A DNA stretch of 44,842 bases from Massilibacteroides sp. (GTDB lineage: Bacteria > Bacteroidota > Bacteroidia > Bacteroidales > Tannerellaceae): the NCBI GenBank assembly GCA_028708075.1, contig JAQVZS010000016.1, positions 4,052 through 48,893 on the forward strand, given 5' to 3'. The first letter of the stretch is position 1. Each line of letters opens with the position of its first letter. Both the position numbers and the translations under genes were made by a program. The notes below the pieces were generated by a model. That model saw only the letters and a program-made list of their open reading frames with translations. It had not been told where the DNA came from and made no database searches. Of the stretch, positions 7,047-16,086 are shown piece by piece.

Positions 7047-9644
7047 TTAATAAGCGTCGCTGATGCTGATGCTTTTTAGTTGTCGGTCGAATTCGGCTTT
7101 GTTGAGTTTGGTGGTAACGTGGATTGTGACGGGTTCGCCGGGAAGAAGGTCGAAATAATTGTCTGAGAAGAAATTGTCGATTCCTTCGATGCTTAAAAAT
7201 ACGCCGCGAGCGAACACGTCGCTTTCCACAGTTACGTCGTATCCGTTACCCACCGCAATGGATGTTGTCTTGATCGTTGTTTTCGGGAAGTCGATTTCCT
7301 TGTAACGCGTCAGGAAATAGTTGTTTGCGATTATGTCTCCTTTTTCCGGAAAGAAACGGACGTTTACGACGACTTCGTTTGTTTTTTTATTTCCTAATAA
7401 TTTATCGATCGATTCGCTGAATTGTACACGGCTTGTGTTTGCGGGTAGGGTTACTTGAACTTGTTTTTCGGCTACGATATTTCCTTTCAAATCCATCACC
7501 CGGATATCTAACTTGCCTTTTACTGATTTTAATTGGTCGGATACAATATAAACGTTGAGTTTTCCATCTTCTGCTAAAGGCGATACTAACAGGCTAGCGA
7601 AGGCTTTTTTGGCGAAATAATGCTGTGCTTTCCAGCGTCCGTAATAATCACGGCTCGACCAGGAGGCTACCGGCCAGCAATCGTTATGTTGCCAATAAAG
7701 TGACCCCATGCAGTAGGGCATATCCCTTCGATGGGCTTCGATGGCTGTTTTGATGGCGTCTCCTTGTAATAATTGTCCCATGTAAAGGAAGTTTTGGAAG
7801 TCTTTTGGTTTTTGGTATTCGTTCAACAAATACCATTCGATCAGTCCGTTTGCATGACTTCCTCCGCGTTGGTGTGCCATCATGACCTCCGAAAAAATAT
7901 CGTGGTCTCGTTTTTCCGGTGCGTATTTAAGTACGGATTGATATTCCGGGAAGGATTGGAATCCGTATTCCGAAAAGAAACGTGCACGAATTTTATTATA
8001 GTTGGCAATTGAGTCTTTTCCGTGCCAAACTCCCCAGTAATGACCGTCTCCGTCCGGGTTCCAATTTTCTTTTCCCGACTCACATTTGGCATCGGGGTTT
8101 CCTCCGTAGGGGGAAGACGGCCAGTAGAACGCGGTTTCGTCGTATTTACTTACGGCTTCCGGCAGGAGGCCGTGGAAAACGTCTTTGTAATCTTTTCGCA
8201 TGACGTCCAATACCCCTAATTCTTGGAATTTAGGGATCCAGCCCCAGTTAAACCAGGCGGTATGATTTTCATTATTGCCGCACCAAATAGCCAAACAGGG
8301 GTGATTGCGCAGACGGATGATATTGTCTTTGGCTTCTTGACGGATATTTTCCAGCATGTCCGGATTCATCGGATAGGTGCTGCAGGCAAACATGAAGTCT
8401 TGCCAAATCAGGATACCATATTTGTCGCAAAGGTCGTAAAAGAGGTCTTCTTCATAAATACCGCCTCCCCATACGCGTAGCATGTTCATGTTGGCATAGA
8501 CGGCATCAAGGATTGTACGCTCATACCGTTCCGGCGTAACGCGTGGCAGAAAGTTGTCTTGAGGAATGTAGTTGGCGCCTTTGGCGAAGACATTAACGCC
8601 ATTCAGACGGAAATAAAACGTATGTCCAAATTTGTCTTTTTCGCGGATTACTTTCAGTTCACGAACGCCGATGTTTGTCGTCTGATTATCTGCTTCCTTA
8701 CCGTTGAATGCGAGAGTTGTTGTGAACGCGTAGAGGTGTGGTTCTCCCAGACCATTGCTCCACCACAATTTCGGTTTATTAATGACGATGTCTGTTTCAA
8801 TTGGATTGATCCCTTTAACTAAGAATATCTTTTTCGTCCAATCGTTTTTTAAGCCTTCCGCATGGATCGTCCATACGGCTTCTCCGGCCATATCCGACCG
8901 TATTTCAGCGTGTACTTTTATATTTGCCTGTTTCGCGGATACTTGCTCCTGTATGTAATGTACGTTATCGATTCTCGCGTTGTTCCATCCTTCCAGATAA
9001 ACAGGCCGCCAGATACCGCTGGTCACTAATCGAGGCCCCCAGTCCCAGCCGTAATGGTAGCCAGCCTTTCGAACGAATACGCTGACTTTTTTGTCGAATA
9101 CGCCACCATTTTGCGATTGGTCGTTTCCGGCTTCATTCACGTAGTTTAATTCGTCGAATTTGGGTATATCTATTTTTAACGGGGAATGGAAATAAACGCG
9201 CAACTCGTTGTCTGATTTTTTCAACAAGCCCTTTACTTCAATTCGCCATTCGCGAAACATATTATCGGCGCGAAGAATGCAAGAATCATTCAGGTATACG
9301 TCGGCATACGTGTCCAGTCCTTTAAAATAAAGTTCGATATTGTCTTTCCCAAAAAGTTCGGGCAAAATATTTAACTGAGTCTTGTAGATCCAGTCTTCTT
9401 TATCCACCCACTGTACGCCTCGTTCGTTCAGCCGGGAAAAAGGGTCTTCAATAATTTTATTGTCCATTAGGTCGGTATGGACGACTCCCGGGACGGTTGC
9501 AGGATACCAGTTGTTTCCACGTTCCTGTTTGAACGTCCAACCCTTGTCGATCTTTTGTTTTATTACGCCATCTGCCCATGCCGGTTGCGACATCAGACAG
9601 ATTACGCCAATGAGGATAGCTTCTGCAAATTTTTTGTAATTCAT
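7047..9644 (-). CDS. Exported GH2-type beta-mannosidase
   Basis: Glycoside hydrolase family 2 enzyme expected to release terminal beta-D-mannose in the periplasm. The start at 9644 is chosen over 9689 because it gives a clean signal peptide (MNYKKFAEAILIGVICLMSQ, cleaved near PAWA) and avoids overlap with the upstream stop. The N-terminal sugar-binding sandwich contains WYPATVPGVVHTDLMDN and WVDKEDWIYKT, typical of beta-mannosidases. The catalytic barrel has the acid/base motif WCGNNEN (around residue 456) and the nucleophile motif SEYGFQSFPEY (around 558). The 865-residue length fits the family. No SusC/D pair or other CAZyme is adjacent. It follows the acyl-CoA synthetase by 44 bases and shares its terminator. 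Confidence 0.9.
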   Translation of the reverse strand: MNYKKFAEAILIGVICLMSQPAWADGVIKQKIDKGWTFKQERGNNWYPATVPGVVHTDLMDNKIIEDPFSRLNERGVQWVDKEDWIYKTQLNILPELFGKDNIELYFKGLDTYADVYLNDSCILRADNMFREWRIEVKGLLKKSDNELRVYFHSPLKIDIPKFDELNYVNEAGNDQSQNGGVFDKKVSVFVRKAGYHYGWDWGPRLVTSGIWRPVYLEGWNNARIDNVHYIQEQVSAKQANIKVHAEIRSDMAGEAVWTIHAEGLKNDWTKKIFLVKGINPIETDIVINKPKLWWSNGLGEPHLYAFTTTLAFNGKEADNQTTNIGVRELKVIREKDKFGHTFYFRLNGVNVFAKGANYIPQDNFLPRVTPERYERTILDAVYANMNMLRVWGGGIYEEDLFYDLCDKYGILIWQDFMFACSTYPMNPDMLENIRQEAKDNIIRLRNHPCLAIWCGNNENHTAWFNWGWIPKFQELGVLDVMRKDYKDVFHGLLPEAVSKYDETAFYWPSSPYGGNPDAKCESGKENWNPDGDGHYWGVWHGKDSIANYNKIRARFFSEYGFQSFPEYQSVLKYAPEKRDHDIFSEVMMAHQRGGSHANGLIEWYLLNEYQKPKDFQNFLYMGQLLQGDAIKTAIEAHRRDMPYCMGSLYWQHNDCWPVASWSSRDYYGRWKAQHYFAKKAFASLLVSPLAEDGKLNVYIVSDQLKSVKGKLDIRVMDLKGNIVAEKQVQVTLPANTSRVQFSESIDKLLGNKKTNEVVVNVRFFPEKGDIIANNYFLTRYKEIDFPKTTIKTTSIAVGNGYDVTVESDVFARGVFLSIEGIDNFFSDNYFDLLPGEPVTIHVTTKLNKAEFDRQLKSISISDAY

Positions 9645-9688
9645 GATTGAACTTTGGTTTATTCGTGGTATTATAAATTTGTTATACA

Positions 9689-11590
9689 TTATAATGATTG
9701 TTTGTTAACTGTGTTAACCGGATCTTTTCCTTCCGGGGTATACAAATGCTCAATCCTGTCCGCATAAGCTTTCTCGACCTTTCCGCGCACAATCTTCATG
9801 GTACTGTTGACCATTCCGTTCTGTTCTGTGAAGGGCTCGGGCAAAACAGCGAAAGAAGTAGGCAGCCAACGTTCAGGAAACATGCTGTACAATTCACCGC
9901 CTTTTTTAAATTTTCGGATGTCTTTCTCGAGTAGACGTATCGCGGCTTTTTTCCCTTCTTCGGATTCCGGATCGATTTTCATCGTTGCCAATTCTTTTTT
10001 CAGATAGTCTTTGTTCGGGACCAACAGAGCTACAGTATATGGATTCTGATTGTTGTACAGGATGAGCTGGTCGATCGAAGGTGAATGCTCTACCAGTGCT
10101 TCTTCGATGCCTTCCGGACTGTATTTTTCTCCGTCGCCGGCGATTAATAAACTTTTAAAACGCCCTAATACATAGAGTAATCCGTCCTTGCTTATGTAAC
10201 CCATATCGCCGGTATACAACCATCCGTTTTTGATGGTTTCGGAGGTCGAACCCGGATTTTTCCAATAACCGGCCATGACGTTTTCGCCACGGATGACAAT
10301 TTCTCCTTTCTCCCCAGTAGGTAGTTCTTTGCCCTCGCTGTCGCATATTTTCAGATCGAGCGGTTGAACCAAAACTCCGCTGCTGCCGAATTTATGCCGT
10401 TTCGGTCCGTTCGTCGAAATAACCGGTGTCGCTTCGCTAAGCCCGTATCCCTGATACATCGGCAGACCGATTGCGTAATAGAATTTTTGTAAGTCTTTGT
10501 CTAATAAGGCGCCTCCTCCAATAAAAAATTTTAATTCGCCACCGAAGTTTTCGCGTACTTTCGAAAATACGATTTTATCGAAAAGCACGGCTAATGGCCT
10601 AAGAATAAAACGCCAACTTTTTCCTTTATCGTCTCCTCCGTCTCCGTTGTAAAGATAAGCTATTTTTAAGCCGGCATTGAATAGTTTTTGGACCTTGTCT
10701 CCTTTAGCCTGAATGCCCTGTTCGATGTTTTTCTTGAAGTTTTTTGCCAGTGCCGGCACACTTAGGATTAGGTGGGGCCTTGTTTCTTTTATGTTGATGG
10801 GAATGTTTCTGAGCGTCTCCATACCTGTTTGTCCAACCTGTACCGTGGCGACCGAGGCTCCCTGCGACATAAAAATATAAAATCCTACCACATGTGCGAA
10901 ACAGTGATCGAGCGGAAGTATGACCAATGTACGCCAGGTACTGTCAATATCTACGCGAGTAAGCGATTGTTCGACGTTTGCCGTGTAATTTCGATGCGTA
11001 AGAATGACGCCTTTCGGATCGGCAGTTGTACCGGATGTATAGGTAATCGTTGCGTAATCGTCGTTGGTCAGCGATTGGCCGACGGAAAGAAATTCTTCCA
11101 TTGTATTTTCTTTCATCCAAGCTTTTCCGGCTTCGATCACTTTTGATAAAGCGATTTCCTTTTCATTATACGCCGGTTGTTCGTCGAAAACGATAATTTT
11201 TTCAACCAGTGGTAATTTGTCGATGAGAACTCGTATCTTTTTTAGTTGATTTCCCGAAACCAGAATGAACCGGACATCGGCATGTTGCAGACGAAATAGC
11301 AAATCGTTAGCTTCTTCCAGCTTGATCGATAGCGGAACATTCGTTGCCCCTGCGTAAAACATAGCTAGTTCGCTAATAATCCAGGCATTTCTACCTTCGC
11401 TCAACAACGCGATATGATTCCCTTTTTTTATGCCTGTTGCAATTAGTCCGGCGGCAAGTGTATATACTTGTTCCCTTACTTCCACATAGGTTGTCGGTTC
11501 GAACTTATTCTTTTTTTTCTCCCAAAGAAATGTGTTGTTGGGATATTTTTTTACAGAACCTTCAAAAAGATCAACAATTGTCTTTTTCAT
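9689..11590 (-). CDS. AMP-forming long-chain acyl-CoA synthetase
   Basis: 633-residue ANL-superfamily enzyme that activates fatty acids with ATP and CoA in the cytoplasm, probably at the membrane. The P-loop-like motif YTSGTTADPKGVILTH lies near residue 185. GYGLSEATPVIS and YTGDMGYI follow in order, as does the hinge segment LGRFKSLLIAGDGEKYSPEG. The family's usual length is about 600. The gene starts 13 bases after the mfd stop with no promoter between, so it is probably transcribed with mfd. Chain-length preference cannot be read from sequence; an acyl-ACP synthetase role is less likely. Confidence 0.9.
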   Translation of the reverse strand: MKKTIVDLFEGSVKKYPNNTFLWEKKKNKFEPTTYVEVREQVYTLAAGLIATGIKKGNHIALLSEGRNAWIISELAMFYAGATNVPLSIKLEEANDLLFRLQHADVRFILVSGNQLKKIRVLIDKLPLVEKIIVFDEQPAYNEKEIALSKVIEAGKAWMKENTMEEFLSVGQSLTNDDYATITYTSGTTADPKGVILTHRNYTANVEQSLTRVDIDSTWRTLVILPLDHCFAHVVGFYIFMSQGASVATVQVGQTGMETLRNIPINIKETRPHLILSVPALAKNFKKNIEQGIQAKGDKVQKLFNAGLKIAYLYNGDGGDDKGKSWRFILRPLAVLFDKIVFSKVRENFGGELKFFIGGGALLDKDLQKFYYAIGLPMYQGYGLSEATPVISTNGPKRHKFGSSGVLVQPLDLKICDSEGKELPTGEKGEIVIRGENVMAGYWKNPGSTSETIKNGWLYTGDMGYISKDGLLYVLGRFKSLLIAGDGEKYSPEGIEEALVEHSPSIDQLILYNNQNPYTVALLVPNKDYLKKELATMKIDPESEEGKKAAIRLLEKDIRKFKKGGELYSMFPERWLPTSFAVLPEPFTEQNGMVNSTMKIVRGKVEKAYADRIEHLYTPEGKDPVNTVNKQSL

Positions 11591-11603
11591 GTTAACAATT
11601 TGT

Positions 11604-14600
11604 TTAATTAAGTTCTATTTTATCAATCTCTTCAATAATGACACAAGCGGTTTCTACTGTCGGAACATGCTTGATAAGAATACTGCGTTTGCCATTTTGC
11701 TCTCTTAGATTACAGGCTCTCGGGTTCCACTGGATATACCGAAGCAACTTGTCGAACGCTTCGCTTTGATAATACGAGCTATCCGGATCGGGAACAAGGA
11801 AAAGACTCATCTGCCCTTTTTTCAGGATGACTTTTTCCATACCCAACTTTTTCGCGAGTCGCCGTAGGCGGACGATACGAATTAATTCTTTTCCTTCTTT
11901 GGGAATCCGGCCGAAACGGTCTTTCAAACGCTCCGCGAATAATTGGATGTCCCGCTCTTCCTGCATATTGTCTAATTCACGGTATAAAGATATACGTTCT
12001 GAATCATTTGGGATATAGGTTGGTGGAAACATTAACTCTAAATCACTTTCGATATAAGTTTCCTTGACGTATTCGCTACCGCTGGTACGTTTGCCGTCTG
12101 CCTGTGCCTCATATAATCCGGCGAATTCTTCACTTTTTAATTCGTCGACGGCTTCTTCCAGAATTTTTTGATAAGTTTCGTACCCCAGATCCGCAATAAA
12201 TCCGCTTTGTTCCGCTCCCAACAGGTTGCCGGCGCCGCGTATATCCAAATCTTGCATGGCAATATGGATGCCGCTGCCCAATTCGGAAAAATTTTCGATC
12301 GCCTGCAAACGGCGTCTTGCTTCAGGTGTTAGAGTAGAGAGCGGTGGAGATAGTAAATAACAGAAGGCTTTCCGGTTGCTTCGTCCAACCCGTCCGCGCA
12401 ATTGATGCAAATCAGAGAGTCCGAATTGCTGCGCGTTATTGATAATAATCGTGTTCGCGTTGGCTACGTCGATTCCACTTTCGACGATGCTGGTTGCGAT
12501 TAATACATCGTATTCGTAGTTGATAAAATCCAAAATAATCTCTTCAAGCTTTTCCGGATCCATCTGTCCATGTCCGATCCCGATGCGGGCGTCGGGCACT
12601 TCACGTTGCACCAAGGCGGCGATTTCATGAATGTTCTGTATCCGGTTATTGATAAAAAACACTTGGCCGTTCCGGCTCATTTCGAAATTGATAGCTTCCC
12701 GTATAATATCTGTATTAAAACGCTGTACTTCCGTTTGCACGGGGTAGCGGTTAGGCGGTGGAGTTGTTATGTTGCTCAGGTCTCGTGCACCCATCAAGGA
12801 GAACTGTAACGTCCGAGGAATGGGTGTTGCTGTCATGGTCAACGTATCGACATTGCTTTTTATTTGGCGCAGCTTTTCCTTGACCGATACGCCGAACTTT
12901 TGCTCTTCGTCCACGATAAACAACCCCAGGTTTTTGAATACAACATCTTTTCCGACTAAACGGTGTGTACCGATGATAATGTCGATGTCGCCGTTTTTCA
13001 GTGCGACGAGTGTCTTTTTGATGGTGGCAGACGATTTCGCCCGACTGATATAGTCGACTTTGCACGGGAAATTTTTGAGTCGTTCCCGGAATGTCTGGTA
13101 ATGTTGAAAAGCAAGAACTGTTGTCGGCACTAAGACGGCTACCTGCTTGTTGTCCGACACCGCTTTGAAGGCGGCCCGGATGGCGACCTCCGTTTTGCCG
13201 AAACCCACATCACCGCAGATCAGGCGGTCCATCGGACGGTCGCTTTCCATATCCGCTTTGATATCGGCTGTTGTTTTTTCCTGATCTGGTGTGTCTTCGT
13301 AAATAAAACTTGCTTCCAGTTCGTGCTGCATAAAACTGTCGGGCGAATAGGCGAAGCCCTGTTCCTGCATCCGTTTGGAATACAAGAGAATCAGGTCGCG
13401 GGCAATATCTTTTACTTTGTTTTTGGTTTTTTCTTTGACTCGCTCCCAAGCGCCCGTTCCTAGTTTATTTAATTTAGGAGGTTCTCCGCTTTCTTTTCCT
13501 TTATATTTTGACAGTTTGTGTAGAGAATGGATGCTGACGAAAATAATGTCGTTGTTTTGATAGATTAGTTTAATTACTTCCTGGATATTACCGTTTACTT
13601 CTGTGCGCACCAATCCGCCGAATTGTCCTACGCCATGGTCGATATGGACAACATAATCTCCGATCGAAAACTGATTGAGTTCTTTCAGAGAAAGCGATAT
13701 TTTTCCGCTTCGTGCTTTATCGCTTTTTAAACTGAATTTGTGGAAGCGGTCGAAAATCTGATGGTCAGTAAAAAAACAAGCTTTGAGTGTTGCATCTGCG
13801 AATCCCGCGTGAATGGTTTTATTCACAGGCGTAAATTCAACAGCGTCTCCGCGATCTTCAAAAATCGCTTTTATACGTGTTGTTTGCTTTTCAACATCAC
13901 TCAGAATATAAATATGATAGTCTTTTTCCAAATATTCTTTGAACGACGTGCTGACCAGATCAAAATTCTTATGATATATGGGCTGAGTTTCGGTAGAGAA
14001 GGAGAGGGTCACGTCGGGCACTCCGACCGGTCGTGTACCGAAATGAATCCTTTTGAAATTGAGTATGCCGCGTATAATTTCACTTTCGGTTACTAATTTA
14101 GCCTGCATCTGTTCTTTTCCTGAAAAAGAATCTTCGTCTCCTATTACAGGCTCTTCGTTATAGATACTACCTATCCGTTCTTTGCACCATTCCATGTCGT
14201 ACATTGCAAAGATCGTGTTTTCCGGAAGAACATGGAGTAGTGACGTGTTGTTATTACTGCTTTTGCTGATTTCGGGTATGATATGAATCATTTCCAGTTT
14301 TTCTTTCGATAACTGGGTTTCAACATCGAACGTACGAATGGTTTCCACCTCCGGTCCAAAAAAATCGATTCGGAAAGGATATTCATTCGAAAAAGAAAAA
14401 ATGTCCAAAATACTTCCTCTGACGGCGTACTGTCCGGGTTCATAAACATAATCTACCTGTTCAAATTTATATTGATCCAATACGTCCGAAACAAAGAGGC
14501 TATCCACTTTTTCTCCCGTATGGATACGCAATGTGTTTTGTTGCAACGCTTCTTTGGAGATGACTTTCTCCGCTAAAGCGTCCGGCGTGGTGATGATGAT

Positions 14601-14960
14601 AAAAGAGACGGTATCCTCTTGTAGAAGACTGAGGACTTCTGTCCGCAGAATTTCGTTGGCAGGATCAATGTGTCCGTACTTTATCGCGCGCCGGTAAGCC
14701 GAAGGGAAAAAATAAACCGAATCATCTTCCATCAGTTGTTGCAAGTCGTGATAAAAATAACCTGCTTCTTCCTGATCATTTAGTATACACACATAGCTTC
14801 CCCTTCTTTTTGTAAAAAGAGAAGCTATCGTCATTGCTGCTCCGGAGCCGTTTAAGCCCTTCAAGAAAATATTTTGGCAAGTTTTATCTTTTAAAAGACT
14901 GTTCAGGGCTGTTACTTCCGGATGGGCAGCATATAATGCTAATAAGTTCTTTACCTCCAC
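11604..14960 (-). CDS. mfd: Transcription-repair coupling factor Mfd
   Basis: 1118-residue DNA translocase that removes stalled RNA polymerase and recruits UvrA. In order it has a UvrB-homology region (to about residue 340), the RNA-polymerase-interacting CarD-like domain beginning FSIGDYVVHIDHGVGQFGG near 425, and the helicase core. The core has Walker A GDVGFGKTEVA near 585, DEEQ box VDEEQKFG near 685, TATPIPRTLQ, and QLRGRVGRS. A TRCF C-terminal domain starts LMFPPTYIPNDSERISLYRE near 975. The start is a GTG at 14958-14960, giving MEVKNLLALYAAHP, which fits Bacteroidales orthologues. A TACCTTTG element at 14979-14986 leaves a leader of only a dozen bases. It heads the unit with acyl-CoA synthetase and mannosidase. 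Confidence 0.96.
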   Translation of the reverse strand: MEVKNLLALYAAHPEVTALNSLLKDKTCQNIFLKGLNGSGAAMTIASLFTKRRGSYVCILNDQEEAGYFYHDLQQLMEDDSVYFFPSAYRRAIKYGHIDPANEILRTEVLSLLQEDTVSFIIITTPDALAEKVISKEALQQNTLRIHTGEKVDSLFVSDVLDQYKFEQVDYVYEPGQYAVRGSILDIFSFSNEYPFRIDFFGPEVETIRTFDVETQLSKEKLEMIHIIPEISKSSNNNTSLLHVLPENTIFAMYDMEWCKERIGSIYNEEPVIGDEDSFSGKEQMQAKLVTESEIIRGILNFKRIHFGTRPVGVPDVTLSFSTETQPIYHKNFDLVSTSFKEYLEKDYHIYILSDVEKQTTRIKAIFEDRGDAVEFTPVNKTIHAGFADATLKACFFTDHQIFDRFHKFSLKSDKARSGKISLSLKELNQFSIGDYVVHIDHGVGQFGGLVRTEVNGNIQEVIKLIYQNNDIIFVSIHSLHKLSKYKGKESGEPPKLNKLGTGAWERVKEKTKNKVKDIARDLILLYSKRMQEQGFAYSPDSFMQHELEASFIYEDTPDQEKTTADIKADMESDRPMDRLICGDVGFGKTEVAIRAAFKAVSDNKQVAVLVPTTVLAFQHYQTFRERLKNFPCKVDYISRAKSSATIKKTLVALKNGDIDIIIGTHRLVGKDVVFKNLGLFIVDEEQKFGVSVKEKLRQIKSNVDTLTMTATPIPRTLQFSLMGARDLSNITTPPPNRYPVQTEVQRFNTDIIREAINFEMSRNGQVFFINNRIQNIHEIAALVQREVPDARIGIGHGQMDPEKLEEIILDFINYEYDVLIATSIVESGIDVANANTIIINNAQQFGLSDLHQLRGRVGRSNRKAFCYLLSPPLSTLTPEARRRLQAIENFSELGSGIHIAMQDLDIRGAGNLLGAEQSGFIADLGYETYQKILEEAVDELKSEEFAGLYEAQADGKRTSGSEYVKETYIESDLELMFPPTYIPNDSERISLYRELDNMQEERDIQLFAERLKDRFGRIPKEGKELIRIVRLRRLAKKLGMEKVILKKGQMSLFLVPDPDSSYYQSEAFDKLLRYIQWNPRACNLREQNGKRSILIKHVPTVETACVIIEEIDKIELN

Positions 14961-14978
14961 ACAAATTCAAAATTTGCA

Positions 14979-14986
14979 CAAAGGTA
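14979..14986 (-). promoter_or_regulatory. -7 promoter element for mfd
   Basis: Minus strand TACCTTTG matches TAnnTTTG, 18 bases before the GTG start. The short leader is consistent with weak or leader-poor initiation. Confidence 0.5.
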
Positions 14987-15055
14987 ATTTTTTTCTGCAA
15001 GAGAACGATACTTGTCTCCTTTTCGATGTGAATTCTCGGAGTCTTTTTTATTTGA

Positions 15056-15093
15056 ATAAAAAATGCCCGATATAGATTCATCCATATCGGGCA
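15056..15093 (-). terminator. Intrinsic terminator after the nucleotidyltransferase gene
   Basis: A 10-bp perfect stem (arms 15064-15073 and 15084-15093: TGCCCGATAT and its complement) is followed on the minus strand by six T (15058-15063). It lies 17 bases beyond the stop at 15111 and just before the mfd promoter region. Confidence 0.88.
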
Positions 15094-15110
15094 ATATTGA
15101 AAATATTTTA

Positions 15111-16013
15111 TCAGAATAATTTGTTGGGGTAATCTCCGGTATCGATCAGTTTCTGAATTTTGTCGACCACGCCCTGACGATCAGCGGCATAGGTCACTCC
15201 AAACCATTTTGAGGTGGTGTCGAGTACTTTAACCGAGGATGTGCCTGCTTTGATTAGTTCGTTTACTGTCAATGGGATGAAGAATTCTGCTTTCAGATTG
15301 TCCTTATTTTTTTGCAGGAAGTGTATGAATGATTTTTCCGAATGTTGGAAATAGTCGGGTGTAAATCCCCACATATTCATGGATACTGGTGTATTTTCTT
15401 TCAGAACTACCTTTTTCCCGTTTTCATCAATAAACTGGATTTCGCCTTGAATACGTTCGATTGCCGTACGCTCAACCACATCCGTCAGAAATCCTTCTGC
15501 GTTGGTCTCGCAAACGCCGCGGGCAACTGAACCGCTTTCACTCAACGTGTTTCCGACACGATAACCAACCATGCAGTACTTGTTTTCAGTACCTTCCATA
15601 GCCATCAATGCTTTTCCCAATACTGAGAAGCTATCCCTTCCGTAAAAGTCGTCCGCATTTATCGCGGCAAAAGGTTCTTTGATCACCTCTTTCCCCATTA
15701 ATACGGCATGGTTAGTTCCCCAGGGTTTTTCACGTCCTTCCGGGCAGATAAAACCTTCCGGCAGTGTATTCAAATCCTGGAAAACAATTTCAACAGGAAT
15801 GTGATTCTCGTATTTAGAAATAATTTTTTTGCGGAAATCCTGTTCGAACGATTTGCGAATAACGAAGACTAATTTTCCAAATCCGCCACGAATGGCGTCA
15901 AAAACTGAGTAATCCATAATCGTTTCCCCATTAGGACCTAAACCATCTAACTGTTTTAGTCCTCCGTAGCGACTGCCCATACCGGCAGCAAGAACGAATA
16001 AAGTAGGTTTCAT
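15111..16013 (-). CDS. Sugar-phosphate nucleotidyltransferase (NTP_transferase family)
   Basis: 300-residue cytoplasmic enzyme with the N-terminal signature LAAGMGSRYGGLKQLDGLGP (residues 7-26). This is the NTP-binding loop of nucleotidyltransferases that activate sugar-1-phosphates. Other support is INADDFYG (metal-binding Asp, near 117), VARGVCETNAEGF, and a C-terminal WFGVTYAADRQGVV. The glycine loop differs from RfbA (GGSGTRL). It lacks the hexapeptide-repeat acetyltransferase domain of GlmU. The exact sugar and nucleotide cannot be assigned; a cell-wall or UDP-sugar role is possible. It is a single-gene unit with its own promoter element and terminator. Confidence 0.8.
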   Translation of the reverse strand: MKPTLFVLAAGMGSRYGGLKQLDGLGPNGETIMDYSVFDAIRGGFGKLVFVIRKSFEQDFRKKIISKYENHIPVEIVFQDLNTLPEGFICPEGREKPWGTNHAVLMGKEVIKEPFAAINADDFYGRDSFSVLGKALMAMEGTENKYCMVGYRVGNTLSESGSVARGVCETNAEGFLTDVVERTAIERIQGEIQFIDENGKKVVLKENTPVSMNMWGFTPDYFQHSEKSFIHFLQKNKDNLKAEFFIPLTVNELIKAGTSSVKVLDTTSKWFGVTYAADRQGVVDKIQKLIDTGDYPNKLF

Positions 16014-16039
16014 AATTACTTTTTATATTTATTTACTGG

Positions 16040-16047
16040 CAAAAGTA
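16040..16047 (-). promoter_or_regulatory. -7 promoter element for the nucleotidyltransferase gene
   Basis: Minus strand TACTTTTG matches TAnnTTTG, 26 bases before the start at 16013. Confidence 0.5.
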
Positions 16048-16086
16048 CAAAAACTTGTATTTTATGCTAATGTTGTTGTTGATTTG

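Noticed and set aside
13740-14096. 118-codon ORF antisense to mfd
   Set aside because: Mirror of the conserved mfd reading frame; Cys/Phe-rich composition typical of shadows.
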